Numbered from the stretch's first letter, positions 9,046 through 18,637 are shown. The stretch: 36,402 nucleotides of DNA from Aquabacterium sp. (GCF_004297345.1 NZ_SCTN01000293.1:1-36402), one strand, 5' to 3'. Made by a program: numbers and translations. Notes: generated from the letters alone by a model not told the origin.

Positions 9046-9098
9046 CTGCCTCCAACCGGTAAAAACCCGCCCTCGGGCTTCCGGCACAATCACCCCCC

Positions 9099-10616
9099 AT
9101 GACCGAGGCGCCCCAGACAGAACAACACGAGAGCACCAGCTTCGAGGGCTACTTCCGAGATGCGGACTTCGCCCCTGCCCAGCCCCTGGCCTGGGCCCTG
9201 AGCCAGCGCCAGGAACTGCTGGAAGCGCTACGCGGCCTGTTCAATGGCCCGCAAGCCATGGTGCAACTGCGCCTGTGGTGCTTCATGGAACTGGCCGCCC
9301 AGCCTCAGGCTCGCCTGTCTCGCGACGATGTGAACCGTTTGTTCCACGCCGTGCTGCCAGACGCACTGGAAACCGTGCTCAAGCGCCTGCGAGACATCAA
9401 TCTACTCGTGTGGGACGCCACCCCGCAGGACTACCACCTATCACCCCTGGCGCAGCAGGTACATGGCCTGCTGGCCCCGATGACCACACCGCCAGCGGCC
9501 GAATACGACGACATGGCCGCGCTGCTGTCGCAAGTGGCGGGTGCCCAGCAACTGGGCCTGGTCAGCACCAACCAGCTCAAGCACCTGCACGCGCAACTGG
9601 CTCGCCTGCACGACGAGTTCTCGGATGCGATTGCCAGCGGATCGGAGTCGCGCCTGCGCGTGGCCCAGCCTCGCTTTGACCGCGCTCTGGAACTGGTGGA
9701 CCGCGCCGGCCAGGCGCTGACCGCGCTGATCCGCGCCGAGCACGAAGACCCGCGCCTGGAGCGCGAAGCCCGTGCCATCGGCCAGGAACAGGCCCGCCTG
9801 CTGTCCATGGCCAGCCAGTTCACCCGTGCGCTGCAACAGGCCGATCGCCAGCGCGTGACGCTGGGCTCCACCGGCTTGACCACATCCGATGTGCGTGCCT
9901 GGCTGCAACGCCACCCCGCGCTGTGGGAAATCATGGGCGAGGCACTAGCAGTGCCCGTGCGGCCAGTGATGGTCAGCCAGCACGATCTGGTCGACGTGGC
10001 CGAAGGCGAGTTCGAACGCGATCGCCCCGTTTCGCAAGGCCTGGCTGGCCTGCCACCGCCCGCAGAGGCCGCTCACGGCACGCTGGACACGCTCAGCCTG
10101 CCGCCTGAACTGGGCAACCTGATCAGCCTGCTGGATCGCTGGTCAGAAATGGCCACGGAAGAAGCCGCCCAGCGCGCGGCGGCTCAAGCAGCTGGTGAAG
10201 CGCCGAATCCTGATGCGCCTGCACCCGGCACCCGGCCCCTGTCCGACGCCATTCTGGGCGGGCGCTTTGCCCAAGCCGCCTACCGCATGCAGCTCATGCC
10301 GCTGGTGGGCGACGCCCAGGCCCAGACCCTCAAAGGGCTCACGGGCGATCTGGCACGTGCGCCCTGGCAATGGCAGTTCAAGGCGCAGCACATCAGCGCT
10401 GCCGATGAAGCCGTGGCGCTCGTCAGCGACGGCTTCGTTCAGCCGATCCAGTTCGATGCACAGGGCCACCCCATCCCCCTGCCTGCGGATGACCGTGAGC
10501 CCATCGTGCTGATGCCCAGGCCCGCGCCTGAAGCCAAGCCCAAAGGTCGCGCCAAAAGCGCCAAGGCAACGGCGCCCTCCAGCGCCCCACAGAATCCCAA
10601 CGAAGCCCAAGCATGA
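9099..10616 (+). CDS. Putative kleisin-like subunit of an SMC complex (MukF/MksF/JetA-like by position)
   Basis: 505 aa; winged-helix-like N-terminus, helical middle, first gene of a tight operon ending in an SMC-type ATPase; assignment mainly from context. Confidence 0.6.
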   Translation: MTEAPQTEQHESTSFEGYFRDADFAPAQPLAWALSQRQELLEALRGLFNGPQAMVQLRLWCFMELAAQPQARLSRDDVNRLFHAVLPDALETVLKRLRDINLLVWDATPQDYHLSPLAQQVHGLLAPMTTPPAAEYDDMAALLSQVAGAQQLGLVSTNQLKHLHAQLARLHDEFSDAIASGSESRLRVAQPRFDRALELVDRAGQALTALIRAEHEDPRLEREARAIGQEQARLLSMASQFTRALQQADRQRVTLGSTGLTTSDVRAWLQRHPALWEIMGEALAVPVRPVMVSQHDLVDVAEGEFERDRPVSQGLAGLPPPAEAAHGTLDTLSLPPELGNLISLLDRWSEMATEEAAQRAAAQAAGEAPNPDAPAPGTRPLSDAILGGRFAQAAYRMQLMPLVGDAQAQTLKGLTGDLARAPWQWQFKAQHISAADEAVALVSDGFVQPIQFDAQGHPIPLPADDREPIVLMPRPAPEAKPKGRAKSAKATAPSSAPQNPNEAQA

Positions 10617-11458
10617 GTTCCCATCTCGACGACGCAGCCCTGCTGGCTGCCGAACTGCTCGCGCGCCGCTGGTTGCCGCGCCAACACCCAAAGGTCAAGC
10701 GCGCCCTGATTGACGCCGACCTGTGGCAAGCCACGCAAGATCGCCTGGCCCAGGTCGGCCTGCGCCTGATCGACAACATCTACGCCGACCACGTCAGCGT
10801 GGCCTTGCTGCGCCCAGCCGAAACCGCCGTGTTCGGTGAAGCCGGCCTCAACAGCCACAACAACATCGACCTGCCGCGTGATGCCGTCTCGCTGCTGGTG
10901 ATCCTGTGGGCGCTGATCATCCTGCCCAAGCGTGAACGCCAGGCCGCCCGAGCCAACCAGGCCGAGGGCAACGACCAGAACGACATGTTCGGCAAGGACA
11001 AGCCCATCCCCACGGCCGCCAGCGTGAGCCCCCTGGTGTCGTACAAGGCCCTGCTGGCCGACTTCGGCATCCAGCTGGGCAAGAAGACCCGCCTGGACAC
11101 CAACCTCAAGCGCCTCGAAAACCACGGCTTCATCATCCGCAAGGGTGAGGACGTGGCCGAAGGCCCGCTGCTGGATTTGCTGCTCGACTACGACGCGCTC
11201 GCGCCCCGCATCCTGCAAGGCGCACTGGGCGACGTACTGGCCCAGGCCAAGGAGTTGGTGGGCAACCTGCCGCTGGCGATCACGCAGCCGCCACTCGAAG
11301 AGTTTGAAGAGATCCCGGAAGACGAGATCGAGATGGAAGCGCACGTGGCAGCGCCCGCGCCGACGCCCATCCATGTCGATGCGGCGCCGGCCTCCGACAC
11401 GGCCCATAACGACGCCGCTGATGACGCTGCGCCCCACGCTTCACCCGACCAGGCCTGA
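10613..11458 (+). CDS. Putative KITE-type subunit of an SMC complex (MukE/MksE/JetB-like by position)
   Basis: 281 aa; ATGA overlap with the upstream gene, 6-bp gap to the SMC gene; winged-helix-like segment DTNLKRLENHGFIIRKGED. Confidence 0.6.
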   Translation: MSSHLDDAALLAAELLARRWLPRQHPKVKRALIDADLWQATQDRLAQVGLRLIDNIYADHVSVALLRPAETAVFGEAGLNSHNNIDLPRDAVSLLVILWALIILPKRERQAARANQAEGNDQNDMFGKDKPIPTAASVSPLVSYKALLADFGIQLGKKTRLDTNLKRLENHGFIIRKGEDVAEGPLLDLLLDYDALAPRILQGALGDVLAQAKELVGNLPLAITQPPLEEFEEIPEDEIEMEAHVAAPAPTPIHVDAAPASDTAHNDAADDAAPHASPDQA

Positions 11459-11464
11459 TCCCCG

Positions 11465-14281
11465 ATGTTTCACCTGCAAAGCCTCGAACTGCTGCACTGG
11501 GACTACTGCCAGCGCCTGACCCTGCCGCTGGACGGCGCCATCATCACGGTGGCCGGCCCCAATGGCTCGGGCAAGACCACCCTGCTGGATGCCATGCGCA
11601 CCCTGCTGGGCCTGGATTGCTCGGGCGGCCGCAACTACAAGACCTACGCCCGCCACGCCAATGCCGACAGCGCCTGGCTGCGCGCCACGGTGGACAACCG
11701 CCCACGCAACCGCCAGTCGTCCAACCGGCCCTTTGCCCGCTGCCTGCTGTACAGCGATGTGGTGACACTGGCCTGCCGCATCGACCGCAATGGCGGTGAC
11801 TGGACGCGCCGCTACATCATGGTCGAAGGCGATGTGAGCGTGGAAGAGCTCATCGAGCGCGGCGACCGTGACTGGCTGGGCATCGACAACTGGCGCCGCC
11901 GCCTGGAAGGTGCCGGCCTGAGCCGCGCCATCGCCAAGGTGCTGGCACTGGAACAAGGCCAGACCGACCGCCTGTGCGAATACAGCCCCAAGGAACTGCT
12001 GCGCCTGGTGTTCGACGTGTTCGGTGACCAGGACGTGCTCGACCGCTACGACGAAGCCCGCAACCACCAGAAGCAACTGCTGCAGGAAGTAGAAGCCGCC
12101 GAGCGCGAGCTGTCGCATGGCAAGGCCCAACGCGCCGAGCTTGAATCGCGCGTCAACAACTACCGCCAGTGGGAACTCAAGTGCCAGGAGCGCGAAACAC
12201 TGGGCACCGAAGTCGTGCCTGTGCTGAGCAACTTCGAGACCCGCAAGAGCCTGGCCGGCAAGCTGCGTGATCTGCACAAGCAACGGCTGCAATCATCGGA
12301 TGACCGCCGCCAGCATGGCCAGGTCAAGGCCGACTTGCTGCAACGCCTGCAGGACCAGACCGACACCGCGACCCGCGTGGAAGAGCTGGAAGCGCAAGTG
12401 CGCAGTGCCCGCCGCGTGCAGGAAGAAGCCCGCGATGCCGAGCGCCCCATCGAACTGCTGGTCAAGCGCGCCGACGAACTGCAAGGCCTGGCCAGCGTGG
12501 AAGGTGATGCGCAACAGCTCACCCAACGCATCCAGGAACTCAGCGACCACAAGCAGCAGCTGTCCACACAATGGCAGCGCCTCAAAGACCAGCGCGACGA
12601 GGCCCAGCGCGCCCTGAACGGCCTGCAAGGCCAGCGCCTGGCCCCGCCCCCGCCTGAAGTGCAGCGCTTCCGACGCACGCTGGATGAGGCCGGCATCGCC
12701 CACCATGTGGTGAGCGACATCATCGAGATCACCGACGAGAAATGGCGCGCCGCCGCCGAAGGCGTGCTGCGCGGCAGCCGCTGGGTGGTGGTGCTCGATC
12801 GCCCCTCGCAAGAGGCCCAGGCCATGGCCCTGGCCGAGAAGGAGCGCTTCCGCCACTACATCGTGGCCGAGGCCGAAGACGCGCCGGCCAAGCCCGATGC
12901 CGACAGCCTGCTGGCCGTGCTCAAGATCAGCGCCCCGGCCCCGCACTGGTTGCTGCGCCAGCTGGAAAACATCCAGCGCGTGGCCAGCACGGAAGCCGGC
13001 GTGAAGATCCGTGGCGAGTGGATCACGCCCGATGCCTATCACCGCGATGGCCGTGGCGGCCGCTCTGTCTGGGTGGACCCGAGCCAGTACCAGTTCGGCG
13101 CCAGCGCCGTGGCCTCACGCCGCACCTCGATCGACAACCGCCTGGCTCAGCTCGATGAAGAGATGACGCGCATCGTGCGCGACCAGGCCTTCTTCGATCG
13201 CCAGCTGCAGGATGCCCGCAAGGCCGCGCAAGGCTTCACGGCCGCCGCCGAACTGGCCGAGCGCGAAGCCGAATTCAGCGAAGCCCGACGCCAGTTGCCC
13301 ATGCTCAAGCAGGCCCGCGCCGAAGCCGGCGAGCGCTGGCAGCAGACGGAAGCGCAACTCAAGCGTGCCGTGGTCGAGCAGACCAACGCGCAGCATGCCT
13401 ACAGGCAGGCGCAGGAACGCCTGGCCCACATCGAACAACGCAGCGCCCAGCACGAGCGCGAATGGCAGCAACGCTTTGATGACGTGATGGCGCAGGCCGT
13501 GATGTCACGCGAGGTGAAGCTGCAGATGCCACGCCACTGGCGCACGCCCGAGCGCATCAAGGACATGCAAGGCCACTACGGCAACGCCACCCAGGCCCGC
13601 CTGCGTGCCGAAGCCGTGGAGCGTGAACTCAATGAAGGCAAGTGGGAAACCGACCCCACGGTGATCGAACAGCTCACGCTGATGAACGCCAACGTGCTGC
13701 GCCAGGAAGACGAGCTCAACCAGCGCAAGTCGAGCAATGCCGCCGCCGCCATCGCCGTGGACAACGCCCGTGAGCGCTACACCGACGTGCTCAAGGTCAC
13801 GGTGCGCCGCTACCGCAAGAACATCATCGAACTGGGCCAACTGGCTGGCGTGGAAGTCAACGCCGAGTTGCCGCACCTCGATGGCGACGACACGCAACTG
13901 CGCCAGGCCGAACTGCGCGTGCACTTCAACTTCGACGGCAAGGGCAGCATCGGCCTGAACGACGGCGAAGCCTCCGGTGGCCAGCAGGTGATCAAGTCAC
14001 TGATCCTGCTGGTGGGCCTGATGAAGGACGACGAAACGCCTGGCGGCTTCGTGTTCATCGACGAACCCTTCGCTCACCTGGACGTGCGCAACATCCAGCT
14101 GGTCGGCCACTTCCTGCGTTCCACGCGTGCACAGTACGTGCTGACCACACCGATCACGCACAACGTCGAGGTGTTCGAGCCGGCGGACGTGACCCTGGTC
14201 ACGTCCAAGAAGCCCAAGGGTGCGCGCTGGGCGCCGCCGATTGGGGTGCTGCAGCGCCGTGTGGCGCCTGAGGTTTACTGA
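11465..14281 (+). CDS. SMC-like ATPase (MukB/MksB/JetC-like)
   Basis: Walker A GPNGSGKTTLLDA near the N-terminus, heptad-rich coiled coils, central hinge-like globular part, C-terminal signature SGGQQVIKSLILLVGLM and Walker B GGFVFIDEPFAHLD. Confidence 0.88.
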   Translation: MFHLQSLELLHWDYCQRLTLPLDGAIITVAGPNGSGKTTLLDAMRTLLGLDCSGGRNYKTYARHANADSAWLRATVDNRPRNRQSSNRPFARCLLYSDVVTLACRIDRNGGDWTRRYIMVEGDVSVEELIERGDRDWLGIDNWRRRLEGAGLSRAIAKVLALEQGQTDRLCEYSPKELLRLVFDVFGDQDVLDRYDEARNHQKQLLQEVEAAERELSHGKAQRAELESRVNNYRQWELKCQERETLGTEVVPVLSNFETRKSLAGKLRDLHKQRLQSSDDRRQHGQVKADLLQRLQDQTDTATRVEELEAQVRSARRVQEEARDAERPIELLVKRADELQGLASVEGDAQQLTQRIQELSDHKQQLSTQWQRLKDQRDEAQRALNGLQGQRLAPPPPEVQRFRRTLDEAGIAHHVVSDIIEITDEKWRAAAEGVLRGSRWVVVLDRPSQEAQAMALAEKERFRHYIVAEAEDAPAKPDADSLLAVLKISAPAPHWLLRQLENIQRVASTEAGVKIRGEWITPDAYHRDGRGGRSVWVDPSQYQFGASAVASRRTSIDNRLAQLDEEMTRIVRDQAFFDRQLQDARKAAQGFTAAAELAEREAEFSEARRQLPMLKQARAEAGERWQQTEAQLKRAVVEQTNAQHAYRQAQERLAHIEQRSAQHEREWQQRFDDVMAQAVMSREVKLQMPRHWRTPERIKDMQGHYGNATQARLRAEAVERELNEGKWETDPTVIEQLTLMNANVLRQEDELNQRKSSNAAAAIAVDNARERYTDVLKVTVRRYRKNIIELGQLAGVEVNAELPHLDGDDTQLRQAELRVHFNFDGKGSIGLNDGEASGGQQVIKSLILLVGLMKDDETPGGFVFIDEPFAHLDVRNIQLVGHFLRSTRAQYVLTTPITHNVEVFEPADVTLVTSKKPKGARWAPPIGVLQRRVAPEVY

Positions 14282-14303
14282 GCGATTGAGCTACTGCGTG
14301 ATT

Positions 14304-14329
14304 CAAGAGGCCCTCGCAAGGGCCTCTTG
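14304..14329 (+). terminator. Hairpin downstream of the SMC-like operon
   Basis: CAAGAGGCCCT-CGCA-AGGGCCTCTTG, 11-bp perfect stem 23 bp after the stop; weak U-tract. Confidence 0.65.
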
Positions 14330-14352
14330 TCATGGCGCATCAACTTGATGCA

Positions 14353-15294
14353 TCACACCCGGGCACGCATATGCCCTCCCTGATTCGGCCCCAGGTTGTC
14401 GAGCAGGAACTCGGCCAGCAGCCGCGCCCGCTTGTGCAAATGCCGCGCGCTCGGGTACACGATGGAGAAAGGCCGCGAGCGCCCACCAAAAGGGGCCAGC
14501 ACCTCCACCAGCTCACCGCTGAGCAACTCGCGCTCGACCAAAAAGCGGCTCGTCTGATACAGCCCGCCGCCATGGCGCGCCAGGTGCACGCCACCGTCCA
14601 ACTCTTCCGAGCACGTGATGCTGCCGCGCGTGCTCACCTCGACATCCTGTCCATCCACGATGAAGGACCAATCCACGCAACGCCCCGTGCGCGGCAACAC
14701 GAACTGGATGCACTCGTGGCCGCGTAAATCGTCGATGGATTGTGGCTCGCCGGCGCGGGCAAGATAACCGGGTGAGGCCACCACCACCAGTTCCGAGTCT
14801 TCGATCTTGCGTGCCACCAGGCTTGAATCCGCTTGATGACGCGCACGCACAGCCAGATCAAAGCGATCCTTGGCGAAATCGACATTGCGGTTGCTGAGCT
14901 GGATCTCCAGGCAGATCTCCGGGTGTCGCTGCCGAAAACGCGGCAACAGCGGCAGCACACGATGCCGCCCATAGCCTGTGGCCAGACTGAGCCGCACCAC
15001 CCCGGCAGGCTGCGCCTGCTGACGGCTCAACTGCCGCTCTACCTCGCCCAATTGCGACAAGGTCAGGCGACACTGCGCCAGGTACAAGCGCCCCGCATCA
15101 CTGAGCCGTATCTGGCGCGTGGTGCGCATGAACAACCTCACGCCCAGCCGCGCCTCCAGCCTCGCCACACTGCGACTCACGGCACTGGGCGTCATGCCAG
15201 TGTGCTCTGCCGCCGCGGTGAAGCTGGCCGCATCGGCTGCCAGCACGAACAACTCCATGTCACCCAGCTGGGCGTCTTCAAACTGCCGGCTCAT
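14353..15294 (-). CDS. LysR family transcriptional regulator
   Basis: N-terminal HTH ELFVLAADAASFTAAAEHTGMTPSAVSRSVARLEARLGVRLFMRTTRQIRLSDAG; LysR substrate-binding domain. Confidence 0.95.
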   Translation of the reverse strand: MSRQFEDAQLGDMELFVLAADAASFTAAAEHTGMTPSAVSRSVARLEARLGVRLFMRTTRQIRLSDAGRLYLAQCRLTLSQLGEVERQLSRQQAQPAGVVRLSLATGYGRHRVLPLLPRFRQRHPEICLEIQLSNRNVDFAKDRFDLAVRARHQADSSLVARKIEDSELVVVASPGYLARAGEPQSIDDLRGHECIQFVLPRTGRCVDWSFIVDGQDVEVSTRGSITCSEELDGGVHLARHGGGLYQTSRFLVERELLSGELVEVLAPFGGRSRPFSIVYPSARHLHKRARLLAEFLLDNLGPNQGGHMRARV

Positions 15295-15333
15295 ACAAGG
15301 CTCTCCCCACTCACAACAGGCCCATTTGTGCGC

Positions 15334-15372
15334 AATAGGCATCAGTCATGTGAACCATAGCCTATTCACATG
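15334..15372. promoter_or_regulatory. Two interlocking perfect inverted repeats in the LysR//GST divergent promoter region
   Basis: AATAGGC(15334-15340)...GCCTATT(15360-15366) and CATGTGAA(15347-15354)...TTCACATG(15365-15372). Confidence 0.6.
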
Positions 15373-15436
15373 CGCCCAGCGCATCAATAAGCTGAAAGCC
15401 CTGATCAACACAAGGGCCCCGCGCCCTCCACACATC

Positions 15437-16045
15437 ATGAAGCTCTACTTCAGCCCCGGCGCCTGCTCGCTCGCCCCCCATGCCCTGCTGATCGAGATCG
15501 GCCGCCCCTTCGATCTGATCAAGGTCGACACCAGCAAAGGCCTGACCTCGCAAGGCGAACGTTTCAGCGACATCACACCCAAAGGTGCCGTGCCGCTGCT
15601 CGAACTCGACAATGGCGAGCGCCTCAGCGAAGGCGTGGTGATCTGCCAGTACCTGTGCGATCAGGCCGGCCGCACCGACCTGATGCCAGCGGCTGGCACC
15701 ATGGCGCGCTACCGCGTGATGGAGTGGCAGAACTACATCACCTCTGAATTGCACAAGTCGTTTGCACCGCTGTTCAACGGTCAGGCCTCGGCCGACACCA
15801 AGGCCTTGTTCGCGGCTCAGTTGCAACGCAAGTTCGCCTGGGTGTCCGCGCAACTGGCCGATCGCCCCTACCTGACTGGCGACACCTACACCGCCGCCGA
15901 TGCCTACCTGTTTGTGGTCGCGTCCTGGGCGACCTATGTGCAGCTGGATCTGTCGGCCCACACGCACCTGCTGGCCTTCATGGACCGCGTGAAGGCGCGC
16001 CCGGCCATGCATGCGGCCATGAAGTCAGAAGGCTTGCTGCAATAA
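15437..16045 (+). CDS. Glutathione S-transferase
   Basis: MKLYFSPGACSLAPHALLIEIGRPFDLIKVD..., typical beta-class bacterial GST N- and C-terminal domains. Confidence 0.94.
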   Translation: MKLYFSPGACSLAPHALLIEIGRPFDLIKVDTSKGLTSQGERFSDITPKGAVPLLELDNGERLSEGVVICQYLCDQAGRTDLMPAAGTMARYRVMEWQNYITSELHKSFAPLFNGQASADTKALFAAQLQRKFAWVSAQLADRPYLTGDTYTAADAYLFVVASWATYVQLDLSAHTHLLAFMDRVKARPAMHAAMKSEGLLQ

Positions 16046-16066
16046 ACGTCACGAAGGCACACGACC

Positions 16067-17140
16067 ATGCGCACCGATACCCCATTCACACGCCGCCTCG
16101 GCTTGCCTTTGCCCATCGTGCAAGGCCCCTTTGGTGGCGGGCTCTCATCTGTATCACTTGTCGCCGCCGTCAATGGTGCGGGTGGACTGGGTTCCTTCGG
16201 TGCGCATCACCTGCACGCAGATCAAATCGTGCAGATCACGCGTGAGTTGCGGGCCGCCACGAATCGCCCTTTTGCGCTCAATCTGTGGATCCCCTTGCAT
16301 GACGAGCCCGAACACCCCAAGGTGTCCGACGCACAATGGATCAGGGCCGTGAACCGGTTGCAGCCCTTTTTCGATGAGTTGGGCCTGGATCTGCCCCAAC
16401 GACCTGACGCAAAGGCCGTGTGGCCCGACTATGCCCAACAGATCGAGGCCCTGCTGGACGCTCGGCCCGCCGTGTTCAGCTTTGTGTTCGGCATACCCGC
16501 GCCAGACGTGCTGTCTCGCTGTCGGCAAAGAGGCATCGTGACCGTCGGTGCAGCCACCACACCCCACGAAGCGCGCCTGCTTGAAGAAGCCGGCGTCGAC
16601 ATGGTCGTGGCCACAGGCAGCGATGCCGGCGGGCACCGCGTGTCTTTCACCGATGAGCCCGAAAACCTGCTGACAGGCACCTTCTCGCTGATTCCGCAAG
16701 TGCGCGATGCCGTGCGCATCCCAGTGATTGCGGCAGGCGGCATCGCCGATGCGCGTGGCGTGACCGCAGCCATGGCCCTTGGCGCGGATGCCGTTCAGAT
16801 CGGCACCGCCTTTCTGGCTTGCGAGGAGTCCAACGCGGGCAGGCCCCATCAAGCGGCTTTGCGCTCAGTCAGCCAAACCCCCTCCACCCTCACCAAAGGC
16901 TTCAGCGGCCGGCTTTCACGAGGCTTGCGCAACCGGCTCACGATCGAGTTGGAACAAGCCCAGGGGGACATCCTGCCCTACCCCTGGCAGAACTGGCTGA
17001 CAGGCATCCTCAAACGCGCCGCCATCGCTCAAAACCGGGCAGACCTGATGTCCTTGTGGGCAGGGCAAGCGGCGGGCCTGGTTCGCCATCAGCATGCAGC
17101 TGCCCTGATGCAGAGCCTGTCCAGCGCATTCGAACGCTGA
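16067..17140 (+). CDS. Nitronate monooxygenase (2-nitropropane dioxygenase family)
   Basis: PIVQGPFGGGLSSVSLVAAVNGAGGLGSFGA, DMVVATGSDAGGHRVSF, IPVIAAGGIADARGVTAAMALGADAVQIGTAFL. Confidence 0.93.
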   Translation: MRTDTPFTRRLGLPLPIVQGPFGGGLSSVSLVAAVNGAGGLGSFGAHHLHADQIVQITRELRAATNRPFALNLWIPLHDEPEHPKVSDAQWIRAVNRLQPFFDELGLDLPQRPDAKAVWPDYAQQIEALLDARPAVFSFVFGIPAPDVLSRCRQRGIVTVGAATTPHEARLLEEAGVDMVVATGSDAGGHRVSFTDEPENLLTGTFSLIPQVRDAVRIPVIAAGGIADARGVTAAMALGADAVQIGTAFLACEESNAGRPHQAALRSVSQTPSTLTKGFSGRLSRGLRNRLTIELEQAQGDILPYPWQNWLTGILKRAAIAQNRADLMSLWAGQAAGLVRHQHAAALMQSLSSAFER

Positions 17141-17245
17141 GCCAACACACCCATCCGGCCAAACATTATCTTTGTCGGCCAAACGACGACTCGGGATTAC
17201 CCGACTGACATTACACGCCAAGCGTCACTGCGCTGACACTTGAAT

Positions 17246-17263
17246 CCCCCTTGTCTTAGGGGG
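17246..17263. promoter_or_regulatory. Palindrome CCCCCT-TGTCTT-AGGGGG upstream of the pectinacetylesterase-like gene
   Basis: Read directly; 6-bp arms, 6-nt spacer, about 97 bp upstream of the ATG at 17360. Confidence 0.45.
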
Positions 17264-17359
17264 TGCGTCATATGGCACGCAGACTTACCCGCCCCTGAAA
17301 AAAAACACTGTCTTTCAGACTGCATCACATGGTCCACACAAACCGTTGATGGAGTCAAC

Positions 17360-18637
17360 ATGACACTGAATTCACTGATCAAGGACGCCAGCAAAGCCGT
17401 TGGCATCAGCCTGCTGTGCAGCATTGCCGCACAAGCGGCCTATCTGAAATGGGAAATGGTCGAGCTGCCCGCATCCAGCGGCGCCTCGTGCGGCAATGGC
17501 ACGCCCTACCGCTTCTTCGTCAACCGCACCCCCTTCACCAGCAAAACCGTGGTGATGTACGAAGGCGGCGGCGCCTGCTGGGAAAAGGGCACCTGCGAAA
17601 ACAAGGCCGGCACGCAGTTGGCCGCAGTGAACCCGGATGGCATCCCCACCAACTACATGAGCGACTGGAACCGCCAGGCTCACCTGGGGCTGGTCACACC
17701 ATTCACATCGCGCATCGACCCGCTGACCTCGGTGCAGACCCAAAGCTGGAACATCGTCTACCTGACCTACTGCACGGGCGACGTTCACACCGGCAACAAA
17801 GTCACCACCTACTCGGACAGCACCGGCTCGATCGCCTGGTACCACCGTGGCGCCGTCAATGCCAAGGCCGTGACCGCCTGGATGGCCGCCAACATGCCCA
17901 AGCCTGACGTGCTGCTGCTGACTGGTTTCTCTGCAGGCGGCACGGGCTCGACGGCCAACTTCGCCCAGATGCGCACCGGCACGAACGCCAACCACGCGGC
18001 CCTGCTGGCCGACTCCGGCCCGCTGTTCTGGACACCGCGCGACGGCTCGCCACAAGACTACCCATCCCAGCCCCTGCACAACAAGATCCGTCAGGTCTGG
18101 GGGCTGGATGAGCCCAACGGCATGGTGACCGAGTTGATCACCAAGTACCCCACGGCTGGCGACGCCAACAACCTGGGCAGCGTGACCTATGGCCTCAACA
18201 AGATCTTCCCCAAGGACCGCATCGGCTACGCGATGTTCCAGGAAGACATGGACTACTCGGCCTTCTCGTACTCGGCGTTCTACAGCGACATCTCGAACGC
18301 TGCGACTGATGCGGATCGTCAAGCGGCCTTGAACAAGCGCTGGCGCCAGGACATCAACACCACGCTGGCACACATGCCTGCTGGTGCCAACATGGGCTAC
18401 TACATCCCCAACTACCGCCAGATCAACCTGTCGCACTGCCTGACCATCGTGACCTTCGGCGACACCGGCATCAAGGAAGCCAAGCTGGACAACGTGGGCG
18501 CCTTCGTGGACAACCTGCTGGACTTCTCTGGCAAGACGCCCGTGATCCGCTCGTTTGAACTCAGCCGCGTCAAGGCAGCTGCCACCAACCTGTCTGATCT
18601 GATCGCGCAGATCATCGGCAAGGCCGGCTTGTTCTGA
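17360..18637 (+). CDS. Pectinacetylesterase-family (PAE/notum-like) secreted hydrolase
   Basis: VVMYEGGGACWEKGTCE, nucleophile elbow LLLTGFSAGGTGS; N-terminal signal-like region; RBS GGAG upstream of ATG. Confidence 0.85.
   Translation: MTLNSLIKDASKAVGISLLCSIAAQAAYLKWEMVELPASSGASCGNGTPYRFFVNRTPFTSKTVVMYEGGGACWEKGTCENKAGTQLAAVNPDGIPTNYMSDWNRQAHLGLVTPFTSRIDPLTSVQTQSWNIVYLTYCTGDVHTGNKVTTYSDSTGSIAWYHRGAVNAKAVTAWMAANMPKPDVLLLTGFSAGGTGSTANFAQMRTGTNANHAALLADSGPLFWTPRDGSPQDYPSQPLHNKIRQVWGLDEPNGMVTELITKYPTAGDANNLGSVTYGLNKIFPKDRIGYAMFQEDMDYSAFSYSAFYSDISNAATDADRQAALNKRWRQDINTTLAHMPAGANMGYYIPNYRQINLSHCLTIVTFGDTGIKEAKLDNVGAFVDNLLDFSGKTPVIRSFELSRVKAAATNLSDLIAQIIGKAGLF

Noticed and set aside
10439-13042. 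Minus-strand ORFs of about 250-330 aa under the SMC-like operon
   Set aside because: Antisense shadows; the plus-strand frames carry Walker motifs and coupled starts.
9099-14281. Calling the SMC operon a complete Wadjet defence system
   Set aside because: No JetD-type nuclease ORF is adjacent; the flanking genes are a conserved hypothetical and a LysR regulator, so only an SMC-like complex is supported.
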